From an uncultured Bradyrhizobium sp. (GTDB lineage: Bacteria > Pseudomonadota > Alphaproteobacteria > Rhizobiales > Xanthobacteraceae): a DNA stretch of 63,710 nt. The notes under the pieces are model-generated. The model made no database searches and was not told where the DNA came from. It was given only the letters and a program-made list of their open reading frames with translations. Where the stretch lies: the NCBI RefSeq assembly GCF_936943645.1, contig NZ_CAKZJO010000063.1, positions 1 through 63,710 on the forward strand. Direction: 5' to 3'. Positions within the stretch are counted from its first letter, which is position 1. Every line of letters starts with the position of its first letter. A program made the position numbers and the translations under genes. Below are positions 25,114 through 34,600 of this stretch, one piece after another.

Positions 25114-26154
25114 ATGCTTCATGGCGACATTTCCAGCAGCAACGACACGGTCGGCGTCGCGGTCGTCAATTACAAGATGCCCCGCCTGCACACCAAGGCC
25201 GAGGTGCTCGACAACGCCCGCAAGATCGCCGACATGATCGTCGGCATGAAGGTCGGCTTGCCCGGCATGGATCTGGTGATCTTCCCGGAATATTCCACGC
25301 AAGGCATCATGTACGACTCCAAGGAGATGTACGAGACGGCCTCGGTCGTCCCCGGCGAAGAGACCGCGATCTTCGCGGAAGCCTGCCGCAAGGCGAAAGT
25401 GTGGGGCGTGTTCTCGCTGACCGGCGAGCGCCACGAGGAGCATCCGCACAAGGCGCCCTACAACACCCTGATCCTGATGAACGACAAAGGCGAAATCGTT
25501 CAGAAGTATCGCAAGATCATGCCGTGGGTGCCGATCGAGGGCTGGTACCCCGGCAATTGCACCTACGTCTCCGAGGGTCCGAAAGGTCTCAAGGTCAGCC
25601 TGATCATCTGTGATGACGGCAACTATCCCGAGATCTGGCGCGACTGCGCCATGAAGGGCGCCGAACTGATCGTGCGCTGCCAGGGCTACATGTATCCGGC
25701 CAAGGAGCAGCAGGTCATGATCTCCAAGGCGATGGCGTGGGCCAACAACGTCTACGTCGCGGTCGCCAACGCCGCCGGATTCGACGGCGTCTATTCGTAT
25801 TTCGGTCACTCCGCGATCATCGGCTTCGATGGCCGCACGCTCGGCGAATGTGGCGAGGAGGACTACGGCATCCAATATGCGCAGCTGTCGAAGCATCTGA
25901 TCCGCGATGCGCGCCGCAACGGCCAGTCGCAGAACCATCTCTACAAGCTGGTCCATCGCGGCTACACCGGCATGATCAATTCCGGCGACGGCCCGCGCGG
26001 TGTCGCAGCCTGCCCATATGATTTCTACAAGAACTGGATCAAAGATCCCGAAGGCACGCGCGACATGGTGGAGGCGATGACCCGCGCAACGCCGGGCACC
26101 GACGAGTGCCCGATCGACGGCATCCCCAACGGGTCGTCGCCGAGCAATTACTGA
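25114..26154 (+). CDS. amiE: Aliphatic amidase
   Basis: A 346-residue nitrilase-superfamily amidase converting short aliphatic amides (acetamide, propionamide) to acid and ammonia. The catalytic triad is at the same positions as in Pseudomonas AmiE: Glu59 (FPEYS), Lys134 (QKYRK) and Cys166 (LIICDDGN). Segments such as GDISSSNDTVGVAVVNYKMP and ANAAGFDGVYSYFGHSAI are nearly identical to that enzyme, which distinguishes it from the related AmiF formamidase. Start ATG at 25114 with CAGGAG upstream. Last gene of the amide operon. The window thus has a formamidase and an aliphatic amidase of unrelated folds side by side. Confidence 0.95.
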   Translation: MLHGDISSSNDTVGVAVVNYKMPRLHTKAEVLDNARKIADMIVGMKVGLPGMDLVIFPEYSTQGIMYDSKEMYETASVVPGEETAIFAEACRKAKVWGVFSLTGERHEEHPHKAPYNTLILMNDKGEIVQKYRKIMPWVPIEGWYPGNCTYVSEGPKGLKVSLIICDDGNYPEIWRDCAMKGAELIVRCQGYMYPAKEQQVMISKAMAWANNVYVAVANAAGFDGVYSYFGHSAIIGFDGRTLGECGEEDYGIQYAQLSKHLIRDARRNGQSQNHLYKLVHRGYTGMINSGDGPRGVAACPYDFYKNWIKDPEGTRDMVEAMTRATPGTDECPIDGIPNGSSPSNY

Positions 26155-26375
26155 GCTCTTGCCGACGCGACGGGACCGATGATTGGCCAGCGATGTGAAT
26201 GGCCGTCCATACGGGCGGACAAGGTGACGCATCCGCCTATGCGCGGGATGGGATAGCGCCCGGCAGAATCGTGGCGCGGCTGCAACATGGGCTGTTGAAT
26301 CGGCCCGAGTTGCGGTCGCGTTGGCGGATTCTCATACCTCCGTAGTTCTACTGCTCCCCCTCATCGCCTAAGTTC

Positions 26376-26404
26376 CCCGCGGCGCCGCCGGGGAGCGCCG
26401 CGGG
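26376..26404 (+). promoter_or_regulatory. GC-rich leader hairpin before the autotransporter
   Basis: CCCGCGGCG (26376-26384) pairs perfectly with CGCCGCGGG (26396-26404) across an 11-nt loop. The hairpin ends 14 bp before the TTG start and abuts the GAGGAG ribosome site (26407-26412), so it could restrict ribosome access. The rest of the 264-bp gap upstream shows no gene. Confidence 0.4.
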
Positions 26405-26418
26405 CTGAGGAGCGAGCG

Positions 26419-29400
26419 TTGAAGGTTTGGTCGCAATCGAGCGGGCGGAGTTGCCTGCGCCGGAGTGCTGCGGCCTTGCGCGCGGTCTTCGGGGCGGGCC
26501 TCGTCTTCGGCGCGATCGCACTCGCGAGCCCCGCGCGGGCTCAAGTCTTCAACGGATCACAGACCACGCCGAACGGTGCCGTCAACGGTGGCGGTGGTGT
26601 TTGGGACAACACCACGACCAACTGGACCGACTTCTTTGGTTCGACCAGCGCGGCCTATGATCCAGCGTCTGCGGGCGTCCAATTCGGCAGCAGCGGCCCT
26701 TCGATCCCGGCGTCGGGCGGCACGGTGACGGTGACGCCGGGCGGCGTGCAACTCACTGGCCTCGTGGGCTTTGACATCACCGGCGACGGTTCGATTTACA
26801 CCATCCAGGGCGGCGACCTCAGGCTGGCGCCGGGCGGCACGACGTTCGTCACCGCCGACGTGACCGGCACCAGCGATCCCTCGGCTATCATCGCTTCGCG
26901 TATCGTCGGCAGCGACGGGATCAACGTTCAGGGTTCAGGTACCCTTGCGCTGCTCGGCGCCAATACCTATGCCGGCGGCACCTTCATCTGCAATTGCGGA
27001 TCCCTGCAGCTCGGCGACGCCACCCATACCGCGGGCATCGTCGGCGCCGTCACCAATGAAGGTCTCTTCACTCTCGTCAATGCCGATACGTCGGGGATCA
27101 CGTCGCTTCTGAACGACTTCTCCGGCACGACGCTGTTTCTCAACGCCACCTCCGCCAGCTCGATGGCGATCACCAATAACGGCCAGCTGTATTTCGGTGA
27201 TCCGAACGGAGGTGGCTCCGACACCGCAACGGCCGGTCGGGCGACGATCATCAATGATGGCGGCTTGACCGGCTTCTTTGGACGGACCAATGCCGGCGCG
27301 GCCAACATCACCAACCAGAATGGCGGCGGCACCGCATTCCTCGAACAAGCCTCGGCAGGCTCGGCAACGATCGTGAACAAGGATTTCAGCGGGACCATAT
27401 TCGGTACGCTGGCCGGCTCCGACACTGCGACCGCCGGCAATGCGACGATCATCAACGAAGCCAACGGTCTCACCAATTTCGGCGCGTTCACGACGGCCGG
27501 CAACGCGACGATCGTCACCAAGGACGGCGGCAAGACCGAATTCTTCGACAATTCCACCGGCGGCAATGCCCGCTTCATCACCACCGGAACGGGCATCGTC
27601 GATTTCGGGGTCAGCGTCGGCCCGAACAGCGACGGCCGCATCACCGCCGGCTCGATCGAAGGCAGCGGCTATTACTACATCGGCGGCGGCAATACCCTCG
27701 TCGTCGGTGGCAATAACCTCTCGACCGAGGTCAGCGGTGTCATCGGCGATTACGATCCCTGCGGTTGCGGTCCGATCGGACCGGGCTCGCTGGAAAAGGT
27801 CGGCAGCGGCACGCTGATCCTCTCGGGCACGAACACCTACACCGGCACGACCACGGTGAACGGCGGCATCTTGCGGGTCGATGGCGATATCTCACAGTCG
27901 AGCTTGACGACCGTCAATTCCGGCGGCGCGCTGTTCGGTGCCGGAATCGTCGGCAATACCGTGATCGCCAGCGGCGGTATCTATGCGCCGGGTGACGGCG
28001 GGCCGGGCTCGAGCATGCAGGTTCAGGGCGATCTCACCTTCCAGCCGGGCTCGGTCTATCTGGTGCAGGTCGGCAGCGGGTCCAGCGCGAGCCACGCGGT
28101 CGTCAACGGCAATGTCACGCTGGACGGCACGGTCGGCGTCGCGCTGTATCCGGGCGCTGCGGTGAAGAAGCATTATTCGATCATGGAGTTCTTCGGCACT
28201 CCCACCGGGAATTTCTCCGGCGTCGCCGCGCCGGGCGGTCTCATCGGCACGACGAGCGTCGGATCGAACGATGTCTTCCTCGATTTTGCGCTCGACTATG
28301 GCGCGAAATATGCTCTCAACGTCAATCAGAAGAACGTCGCCACCACGCTTCAGAATTTCTTCAATGCCAATGGCGTCCTGCAAGCCGAATTCGCTGGCCT
28401 TGGCCCCAACGGCTTGACGCAGGCCTCTGGCGAGCCGGCGACCGGGTCGCAGCAGGCGACCTTCAATGCGATGAACCTGTTTCTCGGCCTGCTGACCGAT
28501 GTCTTCGGCTCGGGACGCAGCGGCGCGCCCGGCGCGACGCCCTTTGCCGCCGACACCAGTGCGCGCGGCAGGAACGCGCGCGAGGCCTTTGCCTCGATCA
28601 AGGCTCCGGCCGCGTCGTTCGAGCAGCGCTGGGATGTGTGGGCGGCCGGCTACGGCGGCTCGCAGAGCACCGACGGCAATGCCGGCCTCGGCTCGAACAA
28701 TACGACCAGCAACGTCTATGGCACCGCCGTGGGTCTCGATTACCGCTTCTCGCCGTCGACGATTGCGGGCTTCGCGCTCGCGGGCGGCGGAACCGGCTTC
28801 AACGTCAGCGGTCTCGGTTGGGGCCACTCCGACCTGTTCCAGGCCGGCGCATTTCTGCGTCATACGGCCGGCCCGGCCTACATCACGGCGGCGCTCGCCT
28901 ATGGCTGGCAGGACGTCACGACCAATCGCGTCGTGACGGCTGCCGGTTACGACCAGTTGCGCGCGCAGTTCAACGCCAACGCGGTCTCGGGTCGCATCGA
29001 GGGCGGCTATCGCTATGCCATGCAATGGGCCGGCGTCACGCCCTATGCCGCGCTCCAGGCCACCCTGTTCAGCCTTCCCGGCTATGCCGAGTCGGCCGTG
29101 GTCGGCAGCAACGTCTTCGCGCTCAACTATGCCGCCAAGGACGTGACTGCCACCCGCACCGAGCTCGGCCTGCGCGCGGACCGTTCGTTTGCCGCAGCCG
29201 GCGGCCTCATGACCCTGCGCGGCCGCCTGGCCTGGGCGCATGATTACAATCCGGACCGTTCGGCAGCAGCGGTGTTCCAGACGCTGCCAGGGTCGGCCTT
29301 CGTCGTGAACGGCGCCGCCCAGGCACGCGATTCGGCTCTGACCACCGCATCAGCGCAGATTAACTGGATGAACGGCTGGTCCGCATCGGCGACCTTCGAG

Positions 29401-29463
29401 GGCGAATTCTCGAACGTCACGCGCTCCTACGCCGGCAAGGGCCTCGTGCGCTACGCCTGGTAG
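26419..29463 (+). CDS. Autotransporter outer-membrane beta-barrel protein
   Basis: A 1014-residue type V secretion protein. A TTG start follows GAGGAG. A long signal peptide (about 1-41) ends in ASPARA. The passenger (about 42-690) is rich in Gly, Thr, Asn and Ser, with tandem motifs of the form GxATIxNxxGxTxF between about 270 and 390, and the autotransporter-associated repeat GTLILSGTNTYTGTTTVNGG near 470. The C-terminal barrel (about 735-1014) begins FEQRWDVWAAGYGG and ends in the outer-membrane signature Tyr-Ala-Trp. Two CxC pairs occur in the passenger (ICNCG and PCGCG), unusual for exported autotransporters. The function (adhesion or otherwise) cannot be deduced. It appears monocistronic. 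Confidence 0.9.
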   Translation: MKVWSQSSGRSCLRRSAAALRAVFGAGLVFGAIALASPARAQVFNGSQTTPNGAVNGGGGVWDNTTTNWTDFFGSTSAAYDPASAGVQFGSSGPSIPASGGTVTVTPGGVQLTGLVGFDITGDGSIYTIQGGDLRLAPGGTTFVTADVTGTSDPSAIIASRIVGSDGINVQGSGTLALLGANTYAGGTFICNCGSLQLGDATHTAGIVGAVTNEGLFTLVNADTSGITSLLNDFSGTTLFLNATSASSMAITNNGQLYFGDPNGGGSDTATAGRATIINDGGLTGFFGRTNAGAANITNQNGGGTAFLEQASAGSATIVNKDFSGTIFGTLAGSDTATAGNATIINEANGLTNFGAFTTAGNATIVTKDGGKTEFFDNSTGGNARFITTGTGIVDFGVSVGPNSDGRITAGSIEGSGYYYIGGGNTLVVGGNNLSTEVSGVIGDYDPCGCGPIGPGSLEKVGSGTLILSGTNTYTGTTTVNGGILRVDGDISQSSLTTVNSGGALFGAGIVGNTVIASGGIYAPGDGGPGSSMQVQGDLTFQPGSVYLVQVGSGSSASHAVVNGNVTLDGTVGVALYPGAAVKKHYSIMEFFGTPTGNFSGVAAPGGLIGTTSVGSNDVFLDFALDYGAKYALNVNQKNVATTLQNFFNANGVLQAEFAGLGPNGLTQASGEPATGSQQATFNAMNLFLGLLTDVFGSGRSGAPGATPFAADTSARGRNAREAFASIKAPAASFEQRWDVWAAGYGGSQSTDGNAGLGSNNTTSNVYGTAVGLDYRFSPSTIAGFALAGGGTGFNVSGLGWGHSDLFQAGAFLRHTAGPAYITAALAYGWQDVTTNRVVTAAGYDQLRAQFNANAVSGRIEGGYRYAMQWAGVTPYAALQATLFSLPGYAESAVVGSNVFALNYAAKDVTATRTELGLRADRSFAAAGGLMTLRGRLAWAHDYNPDRSAAAVFQTLPGSAFVVNGAAQARDSALTTASAQINWMNGWSASATFEGEFSNVTRSYAGKGLVRYAW

Positions 29464-29523
29464 GGGTGGTCGATAGGCCACGACGGGATTGCCATCCTCC
29501 CCCTCCAGGGCAGGGTAAGGAAG

Positions 29524-30357
29524 CTACTGCTTCTTCTGCGGCGGCTTGCGCGGGGGGCGCGGGGCCGCAGCGGCTGGTGTCGGTGTCCCACTCATCTTGT
29601 TGGCGGCCTCGCTGACGTCGAGCAGCGAGCGACGGATGTCCTCGAGATAGCCCGCCGATTTCTTCTTCATGACGTCGGCAAGCTCGTGTAGCCCCTTGAT
29701 CTTCTCGAACAGCTCGTCGGCTTTGCCGTCGACGAAGCCGGGCATCACACCCTCGATCTTCGTGACCGCTTTGTCGAAACCCGCGAAGGCACTGTCGACC
29801 TTCGCCATGACGGAATCGATCTCGCCGCCCTTGCTCCGGAGATCGGCGGTGTAATTCTCGAACGTGCGCAGGCCCTCCTTGATGGCGGGGGCGTTGCTGA
29901 CGATCGTGCGGTCGACGCTGTGCAGGGTGTCGACGATGGATTCGGCGTCGCTGAGATCGGCGGTCAGCACGGGGATGCCGTCCGCGTCCAGCGGCACCGG
30001 CGGCGCGGAGGGCGCGCCTCCGATCAGCGAGATCGCAGCGACGCCGGTGAGCCCCTGGAACTCGATGCCCGCCACGGTGTCCTTGCGGATCGGTGCCGTG
30101 TTGTCGAGCATCACCAGCGCCACGATCCTGCGTGGATTGTCCAGCTTGATCGACAGGATCTGGCCCGCGGGCACGCCGTCGAAATTGACCGGCCCGCCGC
30201 GGCGCAGGCCGCTGGCGGATCCGCCCTCGAACACCACGCGCAGCTGGCTGCGGCTCTGGATGGTGCGCCATTTCTGCACGCCGAGCAGGCCGCCGAATCC
30301 CACGGCGATCGCCACCAGCGTCACCGTTCCGATCACCAGATTGCTCGCGCGTGCCAT
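29524..30357 (-). CDS. MlaD/MCE-domain lipid-transport protein
   Basis: A 277-residue inner-membrane-anchored periplasmic protein. One N-terminal membrane helix (about 7-29, LVIGTVTLVAIAVGFGGLLG) is followed by an MCE domain (about 40-115, GGSASGLRRGGPVNFDGVPAG and LTGVAAISLIGG). An alpha-helical region follows (about 140-245) and the C-terminus is a Pro/Lys-rich tail. MCE proteins of this kind carry phospholipids between membranes with an MlaE permease and MlaF ATPase, neither of which is adjacent. Single gene; the partner ABC proteins must be elsewhere. Confidence 0.9.
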   Translation of the reverse strand: MARASNLVIGTVTLVAIAVGFGGLLGVQKWRTIQSRSQLRVVFEGGSASGLRRGGPVNFDGVPAGQILSIKLDNPRRIVALVMLDNTAPIRKDTVAGIEFQGLTGVAAISLIGGAPSAPPVPLDADGIPVLTADLSDAESIVDTLHSVDRTIVSNAPAIKEGLRTFENYTADLRSKGGEIDSVMAKVDSAFAGFDKAVTKIEGVMPGFVDGKADELFEKIKGLHELADVMKKKSAGYLEDIRRSLLDVSEAANKMSGTPTPAAAAPRPPRKPPQKKQ

Positions 30358-30409
30358 GCGGCTGAGTCTAAGGCCAAAGCAGGGAAGTTGGAAGAAGGCC
30401 GCGATGGTA

Positions 30410-30496
30410 CGTAGGGCGGGTTAGCGAAGCGTAACCCGCCGCCTTCTTCTCTCCTCGTCAAATGCGGCGGATTACGCTTCGCTAATCCGCCCTACG
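30410..30496. repeat. Intergenic palindromic repeat (CGTAGGGCGGGTTAGCG family)
   Basis: An 87-bp element with ends CGTAGGGCGGGTTAGCGAAG and CTTCGCTAATCCGCCCTACG, one mismatch between arms, in the gap between two leftward genes (MCE protein and acyl-CoA synthetase-like). The same family is at 48639-48728. Confidence 0.9.
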
Positions 30497-30509
30497 GGTT
30501 TTAGGCCAC

Positions 30510-32729
30510 TCAATGCCCGGCCGCGCGCTTTGCCGCAGCATTGTTCAGCACGATCAGGGCATCGACGGCCACGCCGGTCCTGGTGTTGATCAGGAATGGA
30601 TTGATGTCGATCGAGGCGATTCGGTCGCCGGCATCCGCGATCAGATTGGACAGGCCGACCAGAGCCTTCACCGCCGACGCTTCGTGCAAGGCCGGCTTGC
30701 CGCGATAACCGCGCATCTTGATCCCGGCCTTGGTGCGGCCGATCAGCAGCCGTGCCTCGGCCTCGTCCAGCGGGGCGCCGGCGAGCGCGACGTCCTTCAT
30801 CAGCTCGATGTCGATGCCGCCGGTGCCGAACAGCACGACCGGTCCCATCTCGGCATCGAGCGAGGCCCCGACGACGAGCTCGAGCTCGGCCTTGACCTGC
30901 TGCGCGATCAGGATGCCGTCGAGCTTCGGCTTGCCCTTCAGCTTCGCGACCCGTGCGGTGATGTCGGCGAATGCCTTCTTCACCTCGGCCGCGCTGTTCA
31001 GGTTCAACACCACGCCGCCGATGTCGGATTTGTGCAGGATCTCGGCGCTGACGACTTTCGCCACGACCGGGAAACCGATCTGCTTTGCGATCTTCGCGGC
31101 TTCCGCTGCCGTCTGCGCAATCGCCTCCTTCGAGATCGGAATGCCGTAGGCCTTCAGTAGCTTCTTCGAGGCGACCTCGTCGAGCGCCGCGCCGCTGGCC
31201 GATCTCAGCGCCTTCTCCAGCACGGCGCGCGCGGCCGGCTTCGAGTTCGAGACGATGTCGGGCACTTCCTTCCGCAGCTTCGCATAGGCGAGCAGCGACT
31301 TGATCGCGGTCACCGCGCGATCCATGCCCTGCATGACGGCGAGATGCGGCAGCGACTTGCGCAGGGATTTGGTGAAGTCGGTGAAGCCGATCGACATCGC
31401 GCTGATATAAATCACGGGCTTTGAGGCCTTGCTCGCCATCTCGTCGACGATACGCAAATTGCGTTCGCGCAGCTCATGCGGCGCCTTGGGCAACTCGGCG
31501 TCGATGATGACGATGTCGATGTCGGGGTCGTCGATCATCAGCTTGATCGACTTCATGTAGACGGAGGGATCGACCACTGCGGCAAAGCCGGCATCGAGCG
31601 GGTTGCCGACGATCGACCCCGGCCCCAGCATCTTCGCCAGCTCCGCGCCGACATGCGGGCTGAGCGGCGCGAAGTTCAGGCCCTCGGCATAGAAGGCATC
31701 CAGCAGCATGCCGCGTTTGCCGCCGGATAGCGTGACGGCGGCGAGCCGGTCGCCCTTGGGCACGGCGGAATGAACGAAGCACTCGGTCGTTTCGATCAGC
31801 TCGTCGAGTCCGCCGACCCTGATCACCCCCTCGCGCGTCGCGATCGCGTCGAACGTTTCGATCGAGCCCGCGAGCGCGCCGGTGTGTGCCATCGCCGCGG
31901 CGCGGCCGCCTTCGGAAGCGCCGAGCTTGAGGGCGATCACGGGCTTACTCGCCGCGCGCGCTGCCTTGCAGGCCTCGCGGAACGCCTTGGTGTTGCGGAC
32001 GCCTTCGAGGTAGACGACGATCACCTTGATGCTCGGATCCTCGGCGAAATACCGCATCAAATCCGGCGTCTCGAGTCCGGCCTCGTTGCCGGTCGTCACC
32101 ATGTAGCCGACGCCGACACCGCGATCCTCCAGCGCTTGCCGGATCGCCATGACGATGGCGCCTGATTGTCCGGCGATCGCGACCGCGCCCTGTTCCATGG
32201 TGACGATGCGATCGTCGATATTGGTGAAGAGCTTTTCGCCGGCGCTCAGATTGCCGAGACAATTCGGCCCGGTGACGGCAAGCCCCGTTTCGCGTATGGC
32301 CGCCTGCAATTCGGTTGCGAGCTTCTGGCTCTCCTCGTCCTGCAGCTCGCTGAAGCCCGAGGTGACGATGGTGGCCGAGCGCGCGCCGGCTGCGGCGGCG
32401 TCGCGGATCACCTGGACGGCGAAGCGGGCCGGCACCAGCACCAGGACGTGATCGGGTTTCTCCGGGAGGCTGGCAAAATCCTTGTAGCAGGTGACGCCCC
32501 AGATGGCGTCGCGCTTGGCGTTGACCGGATAGAGGCCGCCCTCGTAGCCGTATTTGATCAGATTATTCCAGATGCGTTCGGCATAATTGCCGGGCTTGTC
32601 GGTCGCTCCCACCAGCACGATGTTGTGCGGGTGCAGCATGGCGTGGATGCCCTTGACGATGTTTCCGGCATCGGGCGGTGGAGACCATGAGCGCTGAGAA
32701 ACCGATGCGGCAGGCACTTGAGCTTCCAT
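30510..32729 (-). CDS. Acetate--CoA ligase (ADP-forming)-like protein, fused alpha-beta
   Basis: A 739-residue NDP-forming acyl-CoA synthetase. A CoA-binding domain (about 30-160, VLVGATDKPGNYAERIWNNL) is followed by two succinyl-CoA-synthetase-like domains (about 165-480). The phosphohistidine candidate is near residue 281 in MAHTGALAGS. A C-terminal ATP-grasp domain (about 510-735) has GFPVVAKVVSAEILHKSDIGG and SIDINPFLI. It could interconvert acyl-CoA and acid with ATP. Many bacterial members lack known substrates, and there is no adjacent acetyltransferase domain as in the Pat type. Monocistronic and divergent from the glycosyltransferase at 32943. Confidence 0.88.
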   Translation of the reverse strand: MEAQVPAASVSQRSWSPPPDAGNIVKGIHAMLHPHNIVLVGATDKPGNYAERIWNNLIKYGYEGGLYPVNAKRDAIWGVTCYKDFASLPEKPDHVLVLVPARFAVQVIRDAAAAGARSATIVTSGFSELQDEESQKLATELQAAIRETGLAVTGPNCLGNLSAGEKLFTNIDDRIVTMEQGAVAIAGQSGAIVMAIRQALEDRGVGVGYMVTTGNEAGLETPDLMRYFAEDPSIKVIVVYLEGVRNTKAFREACKAARAASKPVIALKLGASEGGRAAAMAHTGALAGSIETFDAIATREGVIRVGGLDELIETTECFVHSAVPKGDRLAAVTLSGGKRGMLLDAFYAEGLNFAPLSPHVGAELAKMLGPGSIVGNPLDAGFAAVVDPSVYMKSIKLMIDDPDIDIVIIDAELPKAPHELRERNLRIVDEMASKASKPVIYISAMSIGFTDFTKSLRKSLPHLAVMQGMDRAVTAIKSLLAYAKLRKEVPDIVSNSKPAARAVLEKALRSASGAALDEVASKKLLKAYGIPISKEAIAQTAAEAAKIAKQIGFPVVAKVVSAEILHKSDIGGVVLNLNSAAEVKKAFADITARVAKLKGKPKLDGILIAQQVKAELELVVGASLDAEMGPVVLFGTGGIDIELMKDVALAGAPLDEAEARLLIGRTKAGIKMRGYRGKPALHEASAVKALVGLSNLIADAGDRIASIDINPFLINTRTGVAVDALIVLNNAAAKRAAGH

Positions 32730-32942
32730 GCGCTTCCCTCACTTCTTGTTCTTGTTGCAACGCGCTGTCGCACGCCGGCTTCGGAGGCTGATCGTGGCGG
32801 GCTCCATGCCGCGAGACGGAATGGGCAAGGTCCGACGATAAGACCCGGTCATGAGGCTAGCATCACGAGACTTTTGGCGAAAGTGCGAACGGTCCGGCAA
32901 GATGCTAGGAAACCGCGACGCATATTCTCTCAAATGGTGATC

Positions 32943-34589
32943 ATGTCGCTTCTGTCCATCGTGGTGCCGACCCTCGATCGTCCCGACACGCTTCGCCACG
33001 CGCTCGCGACCATGGCGTGCCAGCCTGCGCAAGCCGATTGCGAGTTCATCGTTCAGAACAACGGCGGCAATCCCGAGATCGCGAAGATAGTCGCGGATCT
33101 CCAGGACGAGCGCTTCAGGCATTTTGCCAGCGAGACCGTCCTGACCATGACCGACAATTGGGAGGCAGCACTCGGCCATGCTTCGGGCGAGTACATCGCC
33201 TTTCTCGGCGACGACGACGGATTGATGCCCTATGCATGCGCCACGGCGTCGAGCGTGCTCGCCGACCGAAAGGTCGATCTCCTGAGCTGGGATGCCTACA
33301 GCTATTACTGGCCGGGCTACTATCATCCGGCCTTCCGCAACCGGCTGCTCGCCGAGATCGACCTGACGTCCTCGGCAAGGCGCGTCTCCTCGCGAGACGA
33401 GCTGGCGCGCATCTTCGGCTTCCAGGCCCACTATGCGCGCCTGCCGATGATCTACAATTCGTTCGTCCGCCGCAGCGTCGTCGACCGAATGCGCGCGGCC
33501 TGTGGCCGCTACTTCATCGGCCTCTCGCCCGATGTCGCGTCCGGTATCGCCAATGCCGCGCTGAGCGAAAGTTTCGTCCGGCTGTCACGGCCTCTGAGCA
33601 TGGCCGGATTCTCGCAGCACAGCACGGGCCATGCTCTGTTCTTCGAGACCACGAATCTGCTCGAAACGTCGCGGGGGGCGCGTGATTTCGGACCTATTGA
33701 CGACGATCGTCAGCTCCCCGATCTCAACGCTCTCCAGCTCTTCATCGCCAAGGACATGCTCGACCTCAAGCGTCTGCTGCTGGCGGATGACGACGGGGTG
33801 CGGCTCGATTTCAAGGCGCTGGCGCAAGCGCTAGCGACCGATATCAACAATCGGCCGCCCTTGTATGACCGAACCGTGCAGACCATCGGCGAACTCGCCC
33901 GCATGCACGGCTTCGATGTCGCCGACATCATCATTCCTGCCCGTCTTGCGGATCGGCCGCCCCCTGGAAAGGGCATTTCCGTCATCGGACAGAACCGCGT
34001 GCTCTACGAGCTGGATGGTTCTGCGCTCGGGCTCAACTCGATTGCGGACGCCGTGCGCGTGATCGCTCAGTTCGTTCCGGATCAGGCGCCGTTCGATCCG
34101 GCTGCTCTGGAGACTGCCGTGCCCGCGCCGGTGCTCGGCCCGGAGGAGCTCGATTTCAGCCGTGGCGGGGCGGGTACCGCCGCGTTGATCGAGGGGTGGA
34201 GCGAGCCGGAGCAATGGGGTACCTGGTCCGTCGCCAGGAATTGCGTGCTTCGCTTCGCGATTGATCCCATCCCGTCACGACCGGTCGCGCTCGTGCTGGC
34301 GTGCCGGGCGTTCGTGTCGGATGGAAATCCACGACTGCAAGCGATTTGCCGCGTCGGCAACGGACCGCCGCAGCAACTGACGTTTTCGAGAGGTTCGTTT
34401 GCGGGCCAGCGCCGGTTGATGCTCGATCCTGCCGCGATTACCGCCGACGGGACGCTGACCATCAGTCTGTCGCTATCCGATCCGCGCTCGCCCGCCGATC
34501 TCGGATTGAGCTCCGACGCGCGTCCGCTCGGCATCGGCCTTGAGCGGGTTTGGCTCGATGACGATGCCCGTGCGTCACCAAGCCGCTGA
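32943..34589 (+). CDS. Family 2 glycosyltransferase with C-terminal extension
   Basis: A 548-residue GT-A glycosyltransferase. SIVVPTLDRPDTLRHALATM starts the nucleotide-sugar fold, and the metal motif is FLGDDDG near residue 93. The catalytic domain ends around 290; the remaining 250 residues have no recognised domain but look like a beta-rich accessory module (GTWSVARNCVLRFAID and following). The ATG at 32943 is used; an ATG 9 bp before is equally possible. Sugar donor and acceptor are unknown. It is convergent with the next glycosyltransferase with an 11-bp gap. Confidence 0.82.
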   Translation: MSLLSIVVPTLDRPDTLRHALATMACQPAQADCEFIVQNNGGNPEIAKIVADLQDERFRHFASETVLTMTDNWEAALGHASGEYIAFLGDDDGLMPYACATASSVLADRKVDLLSWDAYSYYWPGYYHPAFRNRLLAEIDLTSSARRVSSRDELARIFGFQAHYARLPMIYNSFVRRSVVDRMRAACGRYFIGLSPDVASGIANAALSESFVRLSRPLSMAGFSQHSTGHALFFETTNLLETSRGARDFGPIDDDRQLPDLNALQLFIAKDMLDLKRLLLADDDGVRLDFKALAQALATDINNRPPLYDRTVQTIGELARMHGFDVADIIIPARLADRPPPGKGISVIGQNRVLYELDGSALGLNSIADAVRVIAQFVPDQAPFDPAALETAVPAPVLGPEELDFSRGGAGTAALIEGWSEPEQWGTWSVARNCVLRFAIDPIPSRPVALVLACRAFVSDGNPRLQAICRVGNGPPQQLTFSRGSFAGQRRLMLDPAAITADGTLTISLSLSDPRSPADLGLSSDARPLGIGLERVWLDDDARASPSR

Positions 34590-34600
34590 TCGCCGCCGGC

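Noticed and set aside
27241..27580. Repeated ATCATCAA-like units as a CRISPR or tandem DNA repeat
   Set aside because: They are in-frame protein repeats of the autotransporter passenger, with no spacer-repeat pattern.
27892..29241. Open frame opposite the autotransporter
   Set aside because: The plus strand encodes a clear passenger and barrel; the minus frame is low-complexity Arg/Ala/Gly.
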